This document shows positions 25,061 to 35,502 of a stretch of 64,000 nucleotides of DNA, in pieces. The stretch is taken from the NCBI GenBank assembly GCA_949317995.1, contig OX439040.1:57012089-57076088 (forward strand). Direction: 5' to 3'. A program made the position numbers and the translations under genes. Origin of the DNA: Acholoe squamosa (lineage: Eukaryota > Annelida > Polychaeta > Phyllodocida > Polynoidae). The first letter of the stretch is position 1, and each line of letters begins with the position of its first letter. The notes beneath the pieces are model-generated. The model was given only the letters and a program-made list of their open reading frames with translations. It searched no databases and was not told the DNA's origin.

Positions 25061-25420
25061 AATTATAGAATAGGTAATACCTGCACTTATCATTGTGGCT
25101 AGCGTTGTTTGCCTTGGCGATTGGGTGTTGATATAGCAGACCTGAGTCGCTTTTCGTTCATTCATCAATTTGTGCCAACATCACAATGAACTGCAGGACT
25201 TGGTGATGATAAATTTTGTTTCGCACATCTGCGGGCAAACCCACCACCCCCCATCCTGTTGTTGAAAAATTATCACTCCTTTAGAACCTTTTTCTGGGAG
25301 TCAGAATGCTGGAAGGGCCGTCATAAAAGGGTATCCTGCACGTATCCTTTCTCCTAGTCCTTTTTACATTGTAGAATGTACTGACAATTGACACTTCTTC
25401 ATCTGATGTAATTACTTCCC

Positions 25421-25669
25421 TACCGTAATCTCCCGCATATAAGGCGCGTCTTATACGCCAAACAAAATGCTGCTGAGTCTTATACGTGGGAGGGACATTG
25501 CCTTGAGTTTGGGTGCGCCTTATAGGGGGGGGGGTAATTTTACTATAGAACAGTACTAAATTAACAAAAATTTGCCCTTAGAGGTGTGCCTTATACGTGG
25601 AATTGCATTCTCTTAGTTGGGGATGCGCCTTATACGCGAGCTGCACCTTATACGCAGGAGATTACGGTA
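25421..25669. mobile_element. ATAAG-type MITE, copy 3
   Basis: 249 bp with long inverted tips TACCGTAATCTCCCGC and GCAGGAGATTACGGTA. The interior contains at least seven ATAAG/CTTAT modules. It lies in the long intron or flank left of the PTCD1 exons. Confidence 0.75.
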
Positions 25670-25930
25670 CTCTTTTTCCTTGAATTTTCGAACATCATTT
25701 TAGTGAATTAACCCATGTTCTTTGGCTAACCAATGCCTCTGGCACTATCCATGAATAATGCAAATCGTCATCAATTGATAAAGGAGAAGAATTGTTCAGG
25801 TACTGAGGATTAGGAGAGTGGGACAACACCTTCCTTCTCTTTCAAATAGCACCTGAACAAATAGGCAGTTTGTTACAACTGAGTACAAGTTCTAATTACA
25901 TTAAATGCAAAAATGAAAAGATGTTCTGAC

Positions 25931-26071
25931 CTTGGTGAATAGGCTGAATGCCTTCTTGGTGTATCCGACACGGCCGCAGATCCCAATAGTGGAGGTGAAG
26001 ATGTGGGTGTTGGGCGCTACACGGTCCTCCTGTATCATTGTCTTTTCCAGCATCTGAATAGCCTCATACAC
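25931..26071 (-). CDS. PTCD1: PTCD1, third coding exon (pentatricopeptide repeat)
   Basis: A 141-nt phase-0 exon encoding residues 237-283. It begins VYEAIQMLEKTMIQEDRV and continues through NTHIFTSTIGICGRVGYTKK to AFSLFTK. This is a classical 35-residue PPR unit: helix A (TYN-like), helix B with a GxCGRxGYxKKAF core, closely matching PTCD1 in other animals. The acceptor is TAG and the donor GTCAGA. No further PTCD1 exon is visible to the left. A full-length protein would need several more PPR units, so the rest lies beyond a very long intron or outside the window, or the gene is truncated or the assembly broken. Confidence 0.82.
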
Positions 26072-27366
26072 CTACAGGACAAACAAAATGGTTCACAAAT
26101 CTTTACCATTTAAGGGATGACGTTTAAAACCATGATGACTTTGACAATTTTTAGCTTGCCATCTTTCAGAATTCGATTCATTTGGATCATTTTGGATATT
26201 TTTTTGTTCACACTGGTGATCATTTGATTTTTTCTTTGGTGATGATTATCTATGTTGATGATATATAATTGAGGTGACAAATTTCAAAATGATCTCTATG
26301 TCCACGGACTGTGCTTAACATTGCTAGTCTTAACTAGGGTCCCAATTAGACTGAAACTGGTGGATGCCTCTCCTTGCCATTCACACAAAGCCTGATTACA
26401 TAACACACCATGCCACCATTATCCACTAATGCCTAACAATGCATCAGGGAATGTCTGGATAAGATATTTGCCCCATCGATACGCTGAGCGAGCTGTGGGC
26501 GAGTGGTACCAGCCTGAGTATGATGTAATAGGGATGATGGAGGAGATAGATGCTGGGGGTTATGTAAAGACCCTAAAGGAGGTGGTCAGGTAGGGCGAGT
26601 AACATGATGCTGCACATTACTCAATTAAGGGAACAGGAAATTGGATGATAAATAGGGGTCATGCCACAAAATGGGTACTCAGCATGGGGTGATTCCATCG
26701 TCAGCAGGACATTGAAGGTGACGACCTGTGGTAAGTACCAACTATAAAAGGAGAGAAGGGGTAGGGAGACAGAGACAGACAGATGGACAGACAGGGATAG
26801 AGAGGGGAGGGTTGACATAGATAGAACTACGCTCGTATTATGTGCAGTTGCATCAATACCAAGAAATCATTTCTTAAATACTTGCCATAGCAGACACGGG
26901 ACAGATATCTTTTTCATTAGTTGCCTATGATGGCCACATATTTTGAACATATGGGACAAATATGGTTCTGTGAAATTCCTTGAAACCATGTATAAGCCAT
27001 AGATAAAGAAACTGTGGTTGTAATAGGCTAAAAACTGATGAGCTGCTCCATAAATGAGCAGAGGCGGGACAAGCGAAATGAATGAGCAGATGCGGGACAT
27101 AAGAGTAAATTCATTTAAAACTCTCTTTATCTGGACATTACAAAGCTGAAACTAATGATTTGATAACTTCAGAGGCAGCATGGAAAAATATGTCCCGTGT
27201 CTGCTCGTCCCGCGTTTGCTCGTCCCACATCTGCTCACTTCAGACCTGCATCATTTTCGCTGGACTTGGTCACAAACAGAGATTCATAATGTACCCCGGC
27301 TTTAGCTGTAGCACCAAGAAACAAAATTATAACAACAAGAAAAACAACATGGAATAGCTGCCTTAC
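26072..27366 (-). other. PTCD1 intron
   Basis: Between two PTCD1 exons whose splice sites and phases match. It contains GACAGACAGA-type simple sequence near 26770 and three TGCTCGTCCCGC-like phrases near 27200, otherwise nothing recognised. Confidence 0.7.
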
Positions 27367-27496
27367 CTTGCCTTCTTTACCCAGTTTCTCTATTTGTCGA
27401 ATGTACCAGTACACGGTATGACCTGACAGGCCTTTCTCACGCAGTGGTATATGATCTTCTTCATCTGAGTCTTCTATTTCCTCTGTGTTGTCAGCA
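27367..27496 (-). CDS. PTCD1: PTCD1, second coding exon (start of PPR region)
   Basis: A 130-nt exon bounded by a T-tract/AAG acceptor and a GTAAGG donor. It contributes an acidic stretch (EEIEDSDEED) and then HTVYWYIRQIEKLGKEGK. The YWY followed by a Lys/Gly-rich helix is the first conserved PPR helix of PTCD1. The intron phase (2+1) joins cleanly to the upstream exon and ends at phase 0, as the next exon requires. Residues 193-236 of the model. Confidence 0.82.
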
Positions 27497-27777
27497 CTTA
27501 AAAAAAAGAAATGATTATGTTAGACAATGGACTCCAGGCTAGCTAAGTGTATCACTGTAAAGGTATGAGATAAGGCTTAATTGATAGAGTGCCACTAGAA
27601 CTTCGAATGGTGGTGATCAAATTTTATTCCACACCGGCATACAGGATTCAAGAATGAGGACAGATCTTCAACATTGCTATTTTGATTGAGAGGCGAGGAC
27701 AGGATTAACACATAGTGCAATGCCATTTTGACTGTTACAACAGTGAAATTAACAAATTACATCAAACTGGAACCTAC
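27497..27777 (-). other. PTCD1 intron
   Basis: A 281-bp intron with GTAGGT donor and A-rich/AAG acceptor (minus strand). No further content seen. Confidence 0.75.
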
Positions 27778-28366
27778 CTTTCCCTACTTCCAATCTGATG
27801 TCTGACCTTCAAGTCCAGGGGCTCTGCCATGGTACCAAAAGTGTCCTCCCATTGCTCCACCTCCACCTCAGCTGCCCCTGCCTCAGAATTCACACTTTTG
27901 GACTCCACCTGCTCTCTATCCACATCAAATCCTCGTTTTGGTGTCACATTGTTGCCTTTAGACTTTGGTCTTTCCTTTTGTTGCCCTTGTTTCTTTGACC
28001 AGCTGCTTAATCTGACCTTGGAGCCAAAAACATCATCCTCAGCCCGCTGCCTCTGCAGCTGAATTCTCATCTCCTCCTGTTCATGCTTTTCATCTTCATT
28101 CAGTGTTCGACTGTGAAGGACTCTCCCTTTGGGCGGACTTCTTGGTGTTGGATACCGTCTGCTTTTTTTACGTTTACTAGACGCTGCTGACTCATCCTGT
28201 TTCTGTGATGTCAGTTCCTCTGATGTCACTTCCTGTGTTGTAGACTCTGGTGTGTAACTTCTCCACCAGGTGGCAGTAGTTCCGTCTGGTACTACAGAGT
28301 GTGGAGGCAGACTGAGTCTGCGCAGCAGCTGCACATGACGTAAGTTCCGCAGCATCTTTCACTTGT
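27778..28366 (-). CDS. PTCD1: PTCD1, first coding exon (mitochondrial targeting and linker region)
   Basis: First coding exon of a pentatricopeptide-repeat protein of the mitochondrial matrix. In other animals PTCD1 binds mitochondrial leucine tRNAs and 16S rRNA and affects tRNA processing and large-subunit assembly. The ATG is at 28355, 11 bases after a consensus acceptor (T-rich tract then CAG), so a further 5'UTR exon lies upstream. Residues 1-20 are Arg/Leu-rich without acid residues, as in a mitochondrial presequence. Residues 40-170 are a charged, low-complexity linker (SKRKKSRR near 60). Near residue 173 comes EDTFGTM, matching the conserved FGTL element of PTCD1. The exon ends at a GTAGGT donor with two bases of a codon left over; the next exon starts with one base, completing Ser193. 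Identification comes from the joined exons, not this one alone. Confidence 0.82.
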
Positions 28367-29090
28367 CTGAAAAAAAGAGAGAAGGGATTTGTAATGAAGT
28401 CTAGAGTATGTCATAAATCCTCCCCTCCCCACAACTCAGACTCACCATACCTGACCACACCTTGTGCTTATACTCAAGAGGTATGATATGAGAATACAGA
28501 GCCCCTGGACTGTACTTGGGTGCTCAAATATGTGACTTTAGACCTCAGATGGCCTCAGAATCAATAGCATATGAAGAGAATTCCTCACAATACATGATAT
28601 ATTTTCGTCTACCCCCCCCCAAAAAAAAAAGAACCAAACTGTGTCACCTAAGTAAAAGAATATATCAAAATGAACATATTCCAATGCAATTTTAGAATAT
28701 ATCAAATTTTCCATCTGAGTGATAAATTGATGTAGAAACACTAGTATTGACTTGATGACATCCTTCATGCAGTATTGAAATAGGCAGTGGCGTAAGAAAA
28801 TGGGGTACGGGGGGGGGGTCTGTCCCCAAAATAATGGGAGGGTACACCATATATGAGCCTATATAAAGTATAGCGCCCCAGCTGAGACCCAGAGACCCTC
28901 ACCCCCATCCCGCCCTCAAAGAAAAAAAAATTCCTATGCTTCTGTATTGGTCAGTATGAGAACTTGATACTGATGTCATAGCAGGCCATTTACTAAGTTG
29001 AGTGACAGATCAAACACATAACATCTACCTAGCAACTTAGTCATATTTCATGTGACGAGATTTGGACGAGGCTTTTGGTGACCTTCCAAG

Positions 29091-29240
29091 ATGCCCTCTG
29101 TAGTTGCTGCCAACCAGCACACTGACATTATCAATTCACTGACAAACCCTGGAGTACAACAAGTCTACCGTGAACAAACTCTCAAACTCCACAACCCTGC
29201 TGGAACTAAGGGGAAATGGTCTTTCCACTTCTGTAAATAG
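29091..29240 (+). CDS. Short hypothetical ORF or first exon, divergent from PTCD1
   Basis: ATG-initiated 49-codon frame starting MPSVVAANQHTDIINSLTNP and ending KGKWSFHFCK then TAG. Its composition looks coding (Asn/Gln/Lys mix, no low complexity) and it sits about 0.7 kb from the PTCD1 exon in divergent orientation. A GTAAAT donor at 29233 could make it a first exon, but the resulting phase does not fit the dynein-like exon at 31763, so another exon would be needed. Not recognised; it may be chance or repeat-derived. Confidence 0.25.
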   Translation: MPSVVAANQHTDIINSLTNPGVQQVYREQTLKLHNPAGTKGKWSFHFCK

Positions 29241-29441
29241 GGAAATCAATCTAACGAGGAAACAATCTCTAACTCTATTTGGGAATTGATTGGTCTGTAG
29301 AGTTTTTATCATGTAATATGGTTTTACAGTATGCAACTTCAGGAATGTAATACAGGGGTTACAATGAAGTGGTGTAAAATTTGGAAGTATATTTCAATGT
29401 CTGTTCCATTCAGCTACCATTATGTCAACACCTCTGCTTAC

Positions 29442-29827
29442 TACCATAATACCTCGCCTATAGCAAGGAATCCGGAAGACCTGTGCACGCAGACATGGGG
29501 CCAGCCATTTCATATTTTCTCATGAGAAATTGACCAATCTCATGTTATGTAAGCATGTGTACATTTGGGGAACTAGCCTGACGTACAAGACTTTGGCACC
29601 ACTTTGGCTGTTAGCAGTGTTGGGCATGTACATTTCAGGACGGCACCTACGTTCAGCTGCTAAGTGACCCGAGTCCTCGCTATAAGGCACACCAATTTTG
29701 AGCAATCTTGTAGTTGTATAGTTTAATATCCTCGCCTATAAGGCCCCCACGTTTGCTGAATTTATAAGGCATACTACGGGGTTATCCTAGTGTGTAAGCC
29801 GCACCTTATATATGAGGTATTACGGTA
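29442..29827. mobile_element. ATAAG-type MITE variant, copy 4
   Basis: Tips TACCATAATACCTCGCC and GAGGTATTACGGTA enclose about 386 bp. ATAAGGC-type modules (GCTATAAGGCAC, GCCTATAAGGCCCC, TTTATAAGGCATAC) cluster at the right; the left half is unrelated or decayed sequence. Confidence 0.5.
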
Positions 29828-30796
29828 CTTTTAATCTAAACCCCTGAACTGTTCAATAACCACTTCTGTTTGAAAGTGGCCAATGGCTGATACTATTAAC
29901 ACTCCAGATCAGTGGGTCAACATGTAGCACTAGACCTTGGCAACCCTCCAAAATATGAGTCTAAAACATCAATCTCCCCCATAGGTTTACTAATACAAGG
30001 GCTTCACTGGGAGTAACTAAATGTTCCTAATGCCTGCTTGGGGAGTGAATGAGTTCAGTGGTCTATAAGGTACATATATATGAGTTACCTCCAGTGGCCA
30101 GCAGGTAAATACAACAGTTATTCCAGGGCAGAGGTGAGTACTGAATATGTAGGCAGTATATATGCACAGACTACTGCACCTTACTGGAAGTCATATGTTT
30201 ATCAACCTTAGATAGCAATGCTAATGAAATCTTTTCATGAAACCATACTTCAAAATAGGAAAGGTGATACCTAGTGACAAATTCACATTAGATTTCTAGT
30301 ATTTTTGGTCGTTGCTTTTCTATGTGATGTGTATTGAGCTATGCTATGAATGGTTTATATGTATGGTGATTCATGCCATCAGAACGTGAGATCAGTAAGT
30401 GTATGCAAGCCGCTTTTTTATTGAGGGGCAGACCAATTACTCGGGGGATAGACATGGTTTTGATGTAAGCGATACACTTAATATTAGGCCTTATTTTGGA
30501 TTTCCGATAACATATTTTAGCCAATTTTAACGTAGAAGTACATGTACCTTATATCATTCAAAATTTACATGGTACAATGTTTACAATGTTATTATATATG
30601 TTATACATGACATTTGATACAATGCTTTTGTATACTATTATAGATGGTATGCAATGCACATTATATTTCTATGAAACCAACACCAGAGAATCATCTGGGT
30701 TTTTGGTAACAGATTAGGATCTCTGATGGTGGCTGGCCATTTATTGATGTTGTTTGGGGGTTTGTATATGTTGTAAGGGACTATATTTACTGCACT

Positions 30797-30894
30797 CAAC
30801 GTTGCAAAACGTTTCAGAACGTTTCCCTATGGCTCCTTATCATGGCGAAACGTTTTAAAACGTTAAAAACGTTATTTTGACGTAAAATAACGTG
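30797..30894. repeat. Cluster of AACGTT palindromes
   Basis: Six AACGTT hexamers in about 100 bases (for example AAAACGTTTCAGAACGTTT). No coding content. Confidence 0.7.
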
Positions 30895-31296
30895 TTTTTT
30901 TTTGAGTGGGCTCACACTGAATAATATCTAGCCTTAATAAATTGCATCTTCTAGGTTCTCATACATCTTCTTTGAATTAACTGTAACTTATTCATGTATT
31001 CTTGTATTTTCTCTCTGGCTGAATAAGAAAATAATATGGGACCATTCCAGGCGTGCCTGCAAGTCAGAATAGCCCTGCATGTCTTCTTAGTGTAGGGCCT
31101 ATCAGCCCACTTCCCTACTCATAAGGCACAAGTAGGCCTACTTGAAATTCACAACCATTACCAATACCACTGATTAGTCACCATATGCAAATCAATTGTG
31201 CTTTCAAGACCGCACAATGTTGATACAGAGATGAAGGGAGACTAGCAGGGGTGTTCAATAGACTATGCCATGGGCACGCAATGGGCATACCTTAAC

Positions 31297-31532
31297 TACC
31301 GTAAACTCCCACGTATAAGACGCATCCTCTACGCCAAAGAAATGCCTGGTGCGTCTTATAGGATTTTCTGAAGTTGGGGTGCGTCTTATACGAGGGGTAA
31401 TTTTACTATAGAACAGTACTGAATTTACAAAATTGAGCCCTAAGAGGTGCGTCTTATACGTGAAAATGCTTCTGCTGAGTTTGGGGTGCGTCCTATAAGC
31501 GCAGCGCGTCTTCTATGCGGGAGAATACGGTA
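31297..31532. mobile_element. ATAAG-type MITE, copy 5
   Basis: 236 bp, tips TACCGTAAACTCCCACG and GCGGGAGAATACGGTA. Closest in sequence to the 18128 copy: both have the internal GAAAATGCTTCTGCTGAG module. It lies 230 bp before the dynein-like exon. Confidence 0.75.
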
Positions 31533-31762
31533 CTGCACTGAGGCCCCTGCATGTGTGCCTACTGAACACCCCTTGAGTGCAGAGATGACCGTGCCACAAG
31601 AGTGTCACCCCTTCTCTATAATAAGAACATCTATAATCTCCCTCTCTGACCGCAGACGTCCATATGCCCTGTGAGCACACCTATATTCAAACTATTCAAA
31701 GAAGGATGGAGTGGTCCAAACAGGTTTACAGCTGTTACTAAAAGATAAGCATTCCCTTACAG

Positions 31763-31949
31763 ATATTTCTACATCATGAGGTCAGAGATGGCAGAGTTTG
31801 GCAAGAGGCTGCCCCCTGGTGCTGGTCTGGAAAGTGTTAGCAAATACGAACTGCGAGAAATCATATCACTCAAAGCTCCACCGCAAATGGTGAAGGACAT
31901 CGTATCCGCCACCTGTCTGCTGTTAGGTCATCCAATAAGGATAGCTTAT
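31763..31949 (+). CDS. Dynein-heavy-chain-like protein, internal exon (stalk-region motif)
   Basis: Exon after a TTCCCTTACAG acceptor, beginning with the last base of a split codon and ending at the strong donor GTAAGTACT. It encodes MRSEMAEFGKRLPPGAGLES and then KYELREIISLKAPPQMVKDI with VSATCLLLG. The pattern E-(I/V)-x-S-x-K-x-P-P-x-x-V-K-x-(V/I)-x-x-A-x-x-x-L-L-G is the segment beside the coiled-coil microtubule-binding stalk of dynein heavy chains. Exons at 32390 and 33408 follow in phase 0. The upstream exon, which must end with two bases of a codon, was not found. Family resemblance is moderate; a dynein-stalk-only relative such as a DNHD1-type protein is as likely as a true axonemal dynein. 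The tail of this exon plus its donor is repeated about eight times immediately downstream. Confidence 0.55.
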
Positions 31950-32250
31950 GTAAGTACTGAGTTAGGTTACCCTACAAGGACAGCTTATATAAGTACTAGT
32001 TAGGTCACCCAATAAGGATAGCCTGTGTAAATATTGAGTTAGGTCATCCAATAAGGATAGCCTCTGTAAGTACTGAGTTAGGTCATCCAATAAGGATAGC
32101 CTCTGTAAGTACTGAGTTAGGTCATCCAATAAGGATAGCCTGTGTAAGTACTGAGTTAGGTCACCCAATAAGGATAGCCTCTGTAAGTACTGAGTTAAGT
32201 CACCCAATAAGGATAGCCTCTGTAAGTACTGAGTTATGTCATCTGATAAG
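31923..32250 (+). repeat. 39-bp minisatellite made from an exon end plus its splice donor
   Basis: About 8.5 units of GTAAGTACTGAGTTAGGTCA followed by TCCAATAAGGATAGCCTCT. The first unit overlaps the last ~27 bases of the dynein-like exon (TTAGGTCATCCAATAAGG...) and its donor at 31950, so each unit recreates exon tail plus GTAAGT donor. Length 39 is a multiple of three and the plus frame reads VSTELGHPIRIAS per unit, but unit 2 contains an in-frame TAG (about 31999-32001). Confidence 0.85.
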
Positions 32251-32389
32251 GATATTTAAGGGGGGCCACAGAGGAAGCAATTTTTATTAAAGCTAGAAAT
32301 AAGCATCAGCATTCCCCTACTTGGTGACGTTTATAATGCATTTGGGAACTCAATCCTATCTATAAGATTATAACTGTTCTATATGATAG

Positions 32390-32560
32390 GAATGGAAGAA
32401 ACAACTTGCAGTAATCAAGTCAATTGTGACAGACGGAGTCGTGATTCCTGACACGATACCTCCCGAAGTGCTGGCAAAGGCAAAAGACGAACTCAAGAAT
32501 ACCCAGTCGGCCGAGGAAGTAATGAAGAAAAGCTGTGCTACAGCGGGGTTGTATACTTGG
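32390..32560 (+). CDS. Dynein-heavy-chain-like protein, penultimate exon
   Basis: A 171-nt phase-0 exon (57 codons) between a GATAG acceptor and GTAAGT donor. It encodes EWKKQLAVIKSIV, then a Val/Ile/Pro segment (VIPDTIPPEVLAKAKDEL) and EEVMKKSCATAGLYTW. The last part matches the dynein stalk pattern in which V-x-K-(K/A)-S-x-A-(A/C)-x-G-L-x-x-W closes the strut helix before the second coiled coil. The loop that in true dyneins carries the phosphorylated residues and AAA5 linker is much shorter here. Both intron phases fit the neighbouring exons. Confidence 0.55.
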
Positions 32561-33269
32561 GTAAGTCAACTGAATAAATATGACAATACTACTGTAGTAC
32601 TAGTACCGCCGTGAATAAGCCAAACCCACAGATAAGGCCCGCTGCCAATTCTGTTGGTCCTATAGTACTTACCGGTACTAGGCTGTAGGGTGCATCTAGG
32701 GTCAAATTTTAGTATTGTGTTATAGATCAATTCAATTCAATTTCAATTTAATACCTTATCATACTGTGCAAAGCTTTATGTAAACAAATACAGTTATCAA
32801 TAGTATCCTGAGTTTGCTAGACGATATAAGAAACACAGCTCTGCATCCACAACTCTTAGTTTAGCATTTGACTTGAATAAATTCTTCCTTTTAGCTGTTC
32901 ACAATAGAAAAAATTACAACATACAACAACAAAATGATAAGATAACATGAGGATGATGATTAATAGACAAGTTGAACATTTTTATGATATTTTCTTTGAT
33001 AATAGAAAGTAATTCTCAAAGGCTGCAAATAAATATTTACACATTAATACCATAAATACTATTGGTAAATCCTATCATGAGCAGATAAGTCCATCCACAG
33101 GTATAGCAATGACATTTGACTGCATCTTGTGGGAAATACCAATATGTCATCACTGTTTATGGGCTTCCCTAGCCCACTTAAAAGGGTCAATGTCTCCTCT
33201 TTCCTATCCCCTCAGATGTGTGTGGTGCACATGTGCGGGTACTGGCACATTCCTCTGTGAACTTGTGTA

Positions 33270-33355
33270 ATGTAGTTCTCGCCATTAATATGACCTTAGC
33301 TGTCGAAATGGCGTTAAACATTTATTACTCGCTCACTCACTCATCACTGTTTAAT
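33270..33355 (+). repeat. SINE tail fragment (GGCGTTAAAC plus ACTC repeats)
   Basis: GACCTTAGCTGTCGAAATGG, CGTTAAACATTTATTACTCG and CTCACTCACTCA: the conserved 3' motif followed by a short simple repeat, as in LINE-dependent SINE families of marine invertebrates. Confidence 0.45.
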
Positions 33356-33407
33356 ACAAACGTTCATATTGAGGCTAATTGAGCTAATCATTCATATTTT
33401 TCTTCAG

Positions 33408-33443
33408 ACGCAAAGCAGGATACAAGACTTGGAATCTAACTGA
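33408..33443 (+). CDS. Dynein-heavy-chain-like protein, short terminal exon
   Basis: After a good acceptor (ATTTTTCTTCAG) the phase-0 reading continues TQSRIQDLESN and stops at TGA (33441-33443). If used, the protein ends right after the stalk-like GLYTW motif and has no AAA5/AAA6 modules, unlike a motor dynein. It could instead be a cryptic exon, with the true continuation further right. I see no clear polyadenylation signal near it; the nearest AATAAA (about 35579) lies beyond the foldback element. Confidence 0.35.
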   Translation, partial: TQSRIQDLESN

Positions 33444-33520
33444 AACTAGAATGAAGACACATCAGTGTATAATTCATATATCTGTAGGGTGGAATATATC
33501 CATACTGTGATTGGGTAAGG

Positions 33521-33716
33521 CCAAAAAAAATGTTTGTTTCAGGTAACCCGACCCAACCTAGCAAAACAGGCATCCCTGACTCGCCATGACTTGCCCGTGA
33601 GTCGTGAGTCTTTGAAGCAGTTAAGAAACATTTACAATATTAAAAAAAATCCTACCAACCCTACCTAATTTTTTTCAGCATGTTACCTGAAACACACAAC
33701 TTTTTTTTTGTCCTGA
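33521..33716. mobile_element. ~195-bp MITE with GTTTCAGGTAAC ends
   Basis: Left GTTTGTTTCAGGTAACCCG, right GTTACCTGAAACACACAAC: inverted ends with an A-rich run on the outer side of each. A one-ended copy recurs near 63815-63850 (TTCAGCATGTTACCTGAAAC). Confidence 0.6.
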
Positions 33717-34324
33717 AGGTGCTTTACCATTTCAGTGCCAAACAGATATTTGCAAATCCGTCGGTATTTTCATGCCACACACGTTTTTTCTCCATTATGT
33801 TATAGTGCTAAGCACAATATCATGGTGTCCACCTTCCTATGTGGTCATTTGATAATTTTTTTCTCTGTTTTTTTTTTCTGAAACCATTGCAAACCTAGGT
33901 AGTATGATTGTATATAATCATTTTTAAAGGGCCTGCCCTATGGACCCATCTTAACATGGAACTACTGACCTGACATTTAGACGGCAGAAATGATCTAGTC
34001 ACTGCACAACAATACCACCATACAGCTGATTGAAATGACTATATTTGAATGTAATTAACATATGAAGGGTGGAATAGGAGTTATTTTCACATGGTAATCA
34101 TATAGCCAGTACTCTTCTTCTTTTTAATTTTATAAAATGTACAATATAAACATAGATCTATGCTATAAGTGTTTTCTTAGACCAACATCATCATGTATAT
34201 ATGCTTGACCATGTGTAGAGGTGTGCCTTGACGTTGGTTGGTTTTACCAGAGAGCAGAATCCATGGTTTTGTCGACCAGCTTTTTGTATAAAGAGGACTT
34301 TCCTATGATCAAACAAAACAACCT

Positions 34325-35502
34325 ACTGTAATCTCTCGCGTATAAGGTGCGTCTTATATGCGAATCAGGTTGCCACTGCGTCTTATAGCTTTTTCCTAAG
34401 TTGGGGGTGTGTCTTATATGCGGGGTACCTTCAATATTCAAATGGTTATGATGCTGATTATACAATTTTTTTAATTGAGGTGTGACCAGAAGTAGATCTT
34501 AACTCTAACATTGTATCATCAGTTTTTTTGTTTCTTTTCTTAATTTGAGCATTTCATCAATGTTAAGGCATGTTAGGGAATGAATATACCATAATCTCTC
34601 GCGTAGAAAGCGCAGCCCGTGTAGAAGGCGCACCCACAACTCAGAGAGGGCAGGTCCACGTAGAAGGCGTACCTACTACTTCTGAATAGTTTTTTGAGAA
34701 ACCTCGCATATAAGGCACACCCTAACTACTGGGGTCTGGTTCCCGTAGAAGGCGCACCTTGGAGTGTAAGGGGAGACCTCACCAACGGAAATTCAAGAAG
34801 AGATGTTTTGAACATCTCTTCTTGAGTCAAATATATAGCAAGTGTATAGGAATGGGATAGTGGCTTCACTTGGTGGCAATTCTAGGAATCATTCCTAAAA
34901 TGTTAAGGCAGGTTAGGGAATGATTTAAATCATCTATATCTAATATCTAAAGATAGTTCTTGAGTTAAATATATAGCTAGTGTATAAGAATGGATGATTC
35001 CTAGAATTGCCATCAGATGAAGCCACTATCCCACTCCAATACACTTGCTATATATTTGACTTAAGAACAGATGTTCAAACTATGTTTAAATAATGGGATG
35101 ATTTAAATTCATTCCCTAACATGCTTTAACATTGATGAAATGCACAAATGAAAAAAAAATAAACAAAAAAAACTGATGATACAATGTTAGAGTTAAGATC
35201 TACTTCTGTTCACAGCTCATTCGTGACATTAAAAAAATTATATGATCAGCATCATAGACAGCCAAACTTGAAACCTAATTAAGGCTCTCCCTAACTACAA
35301 GGAGCCCCTTGTACGTGAGCCGTGAACAAGGTGCGCCTTGTACATGGACCACACCTCCTGAGTTATGGGTGTGCCTTATATGCAGGTTTTTCAAAGTACT
35401 AATTCAGGGGAGATAGGTGTGCCTTCTACGTGAACCAGCCTTCTGTGAGTTAGGGGTGCGCCTTCTACACAGGCTGCGCCTTCTATGTGAGAGATTACGG
35501 TA
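34325..35502. mobile_element. 1.2-kb foldback element with ATAAG-type ends
   Basis: Outer tips TACTGTAATCTCTCGCG and GAGAGATTACGGTA. Inside, nested inverted pairs: 34440-34600 against 35095-35265, and 34829-34890 against 34982-35052. A near-central 31-bp palindrome sits at 34794-34824 (arms CAAGAAGAGATGTT, 3-nt spacer). Modules of GTAGAAGGCGCACC and its complement line both arms. No ORF. The whole could fold into one long cruciform. Confidence 0.7.
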
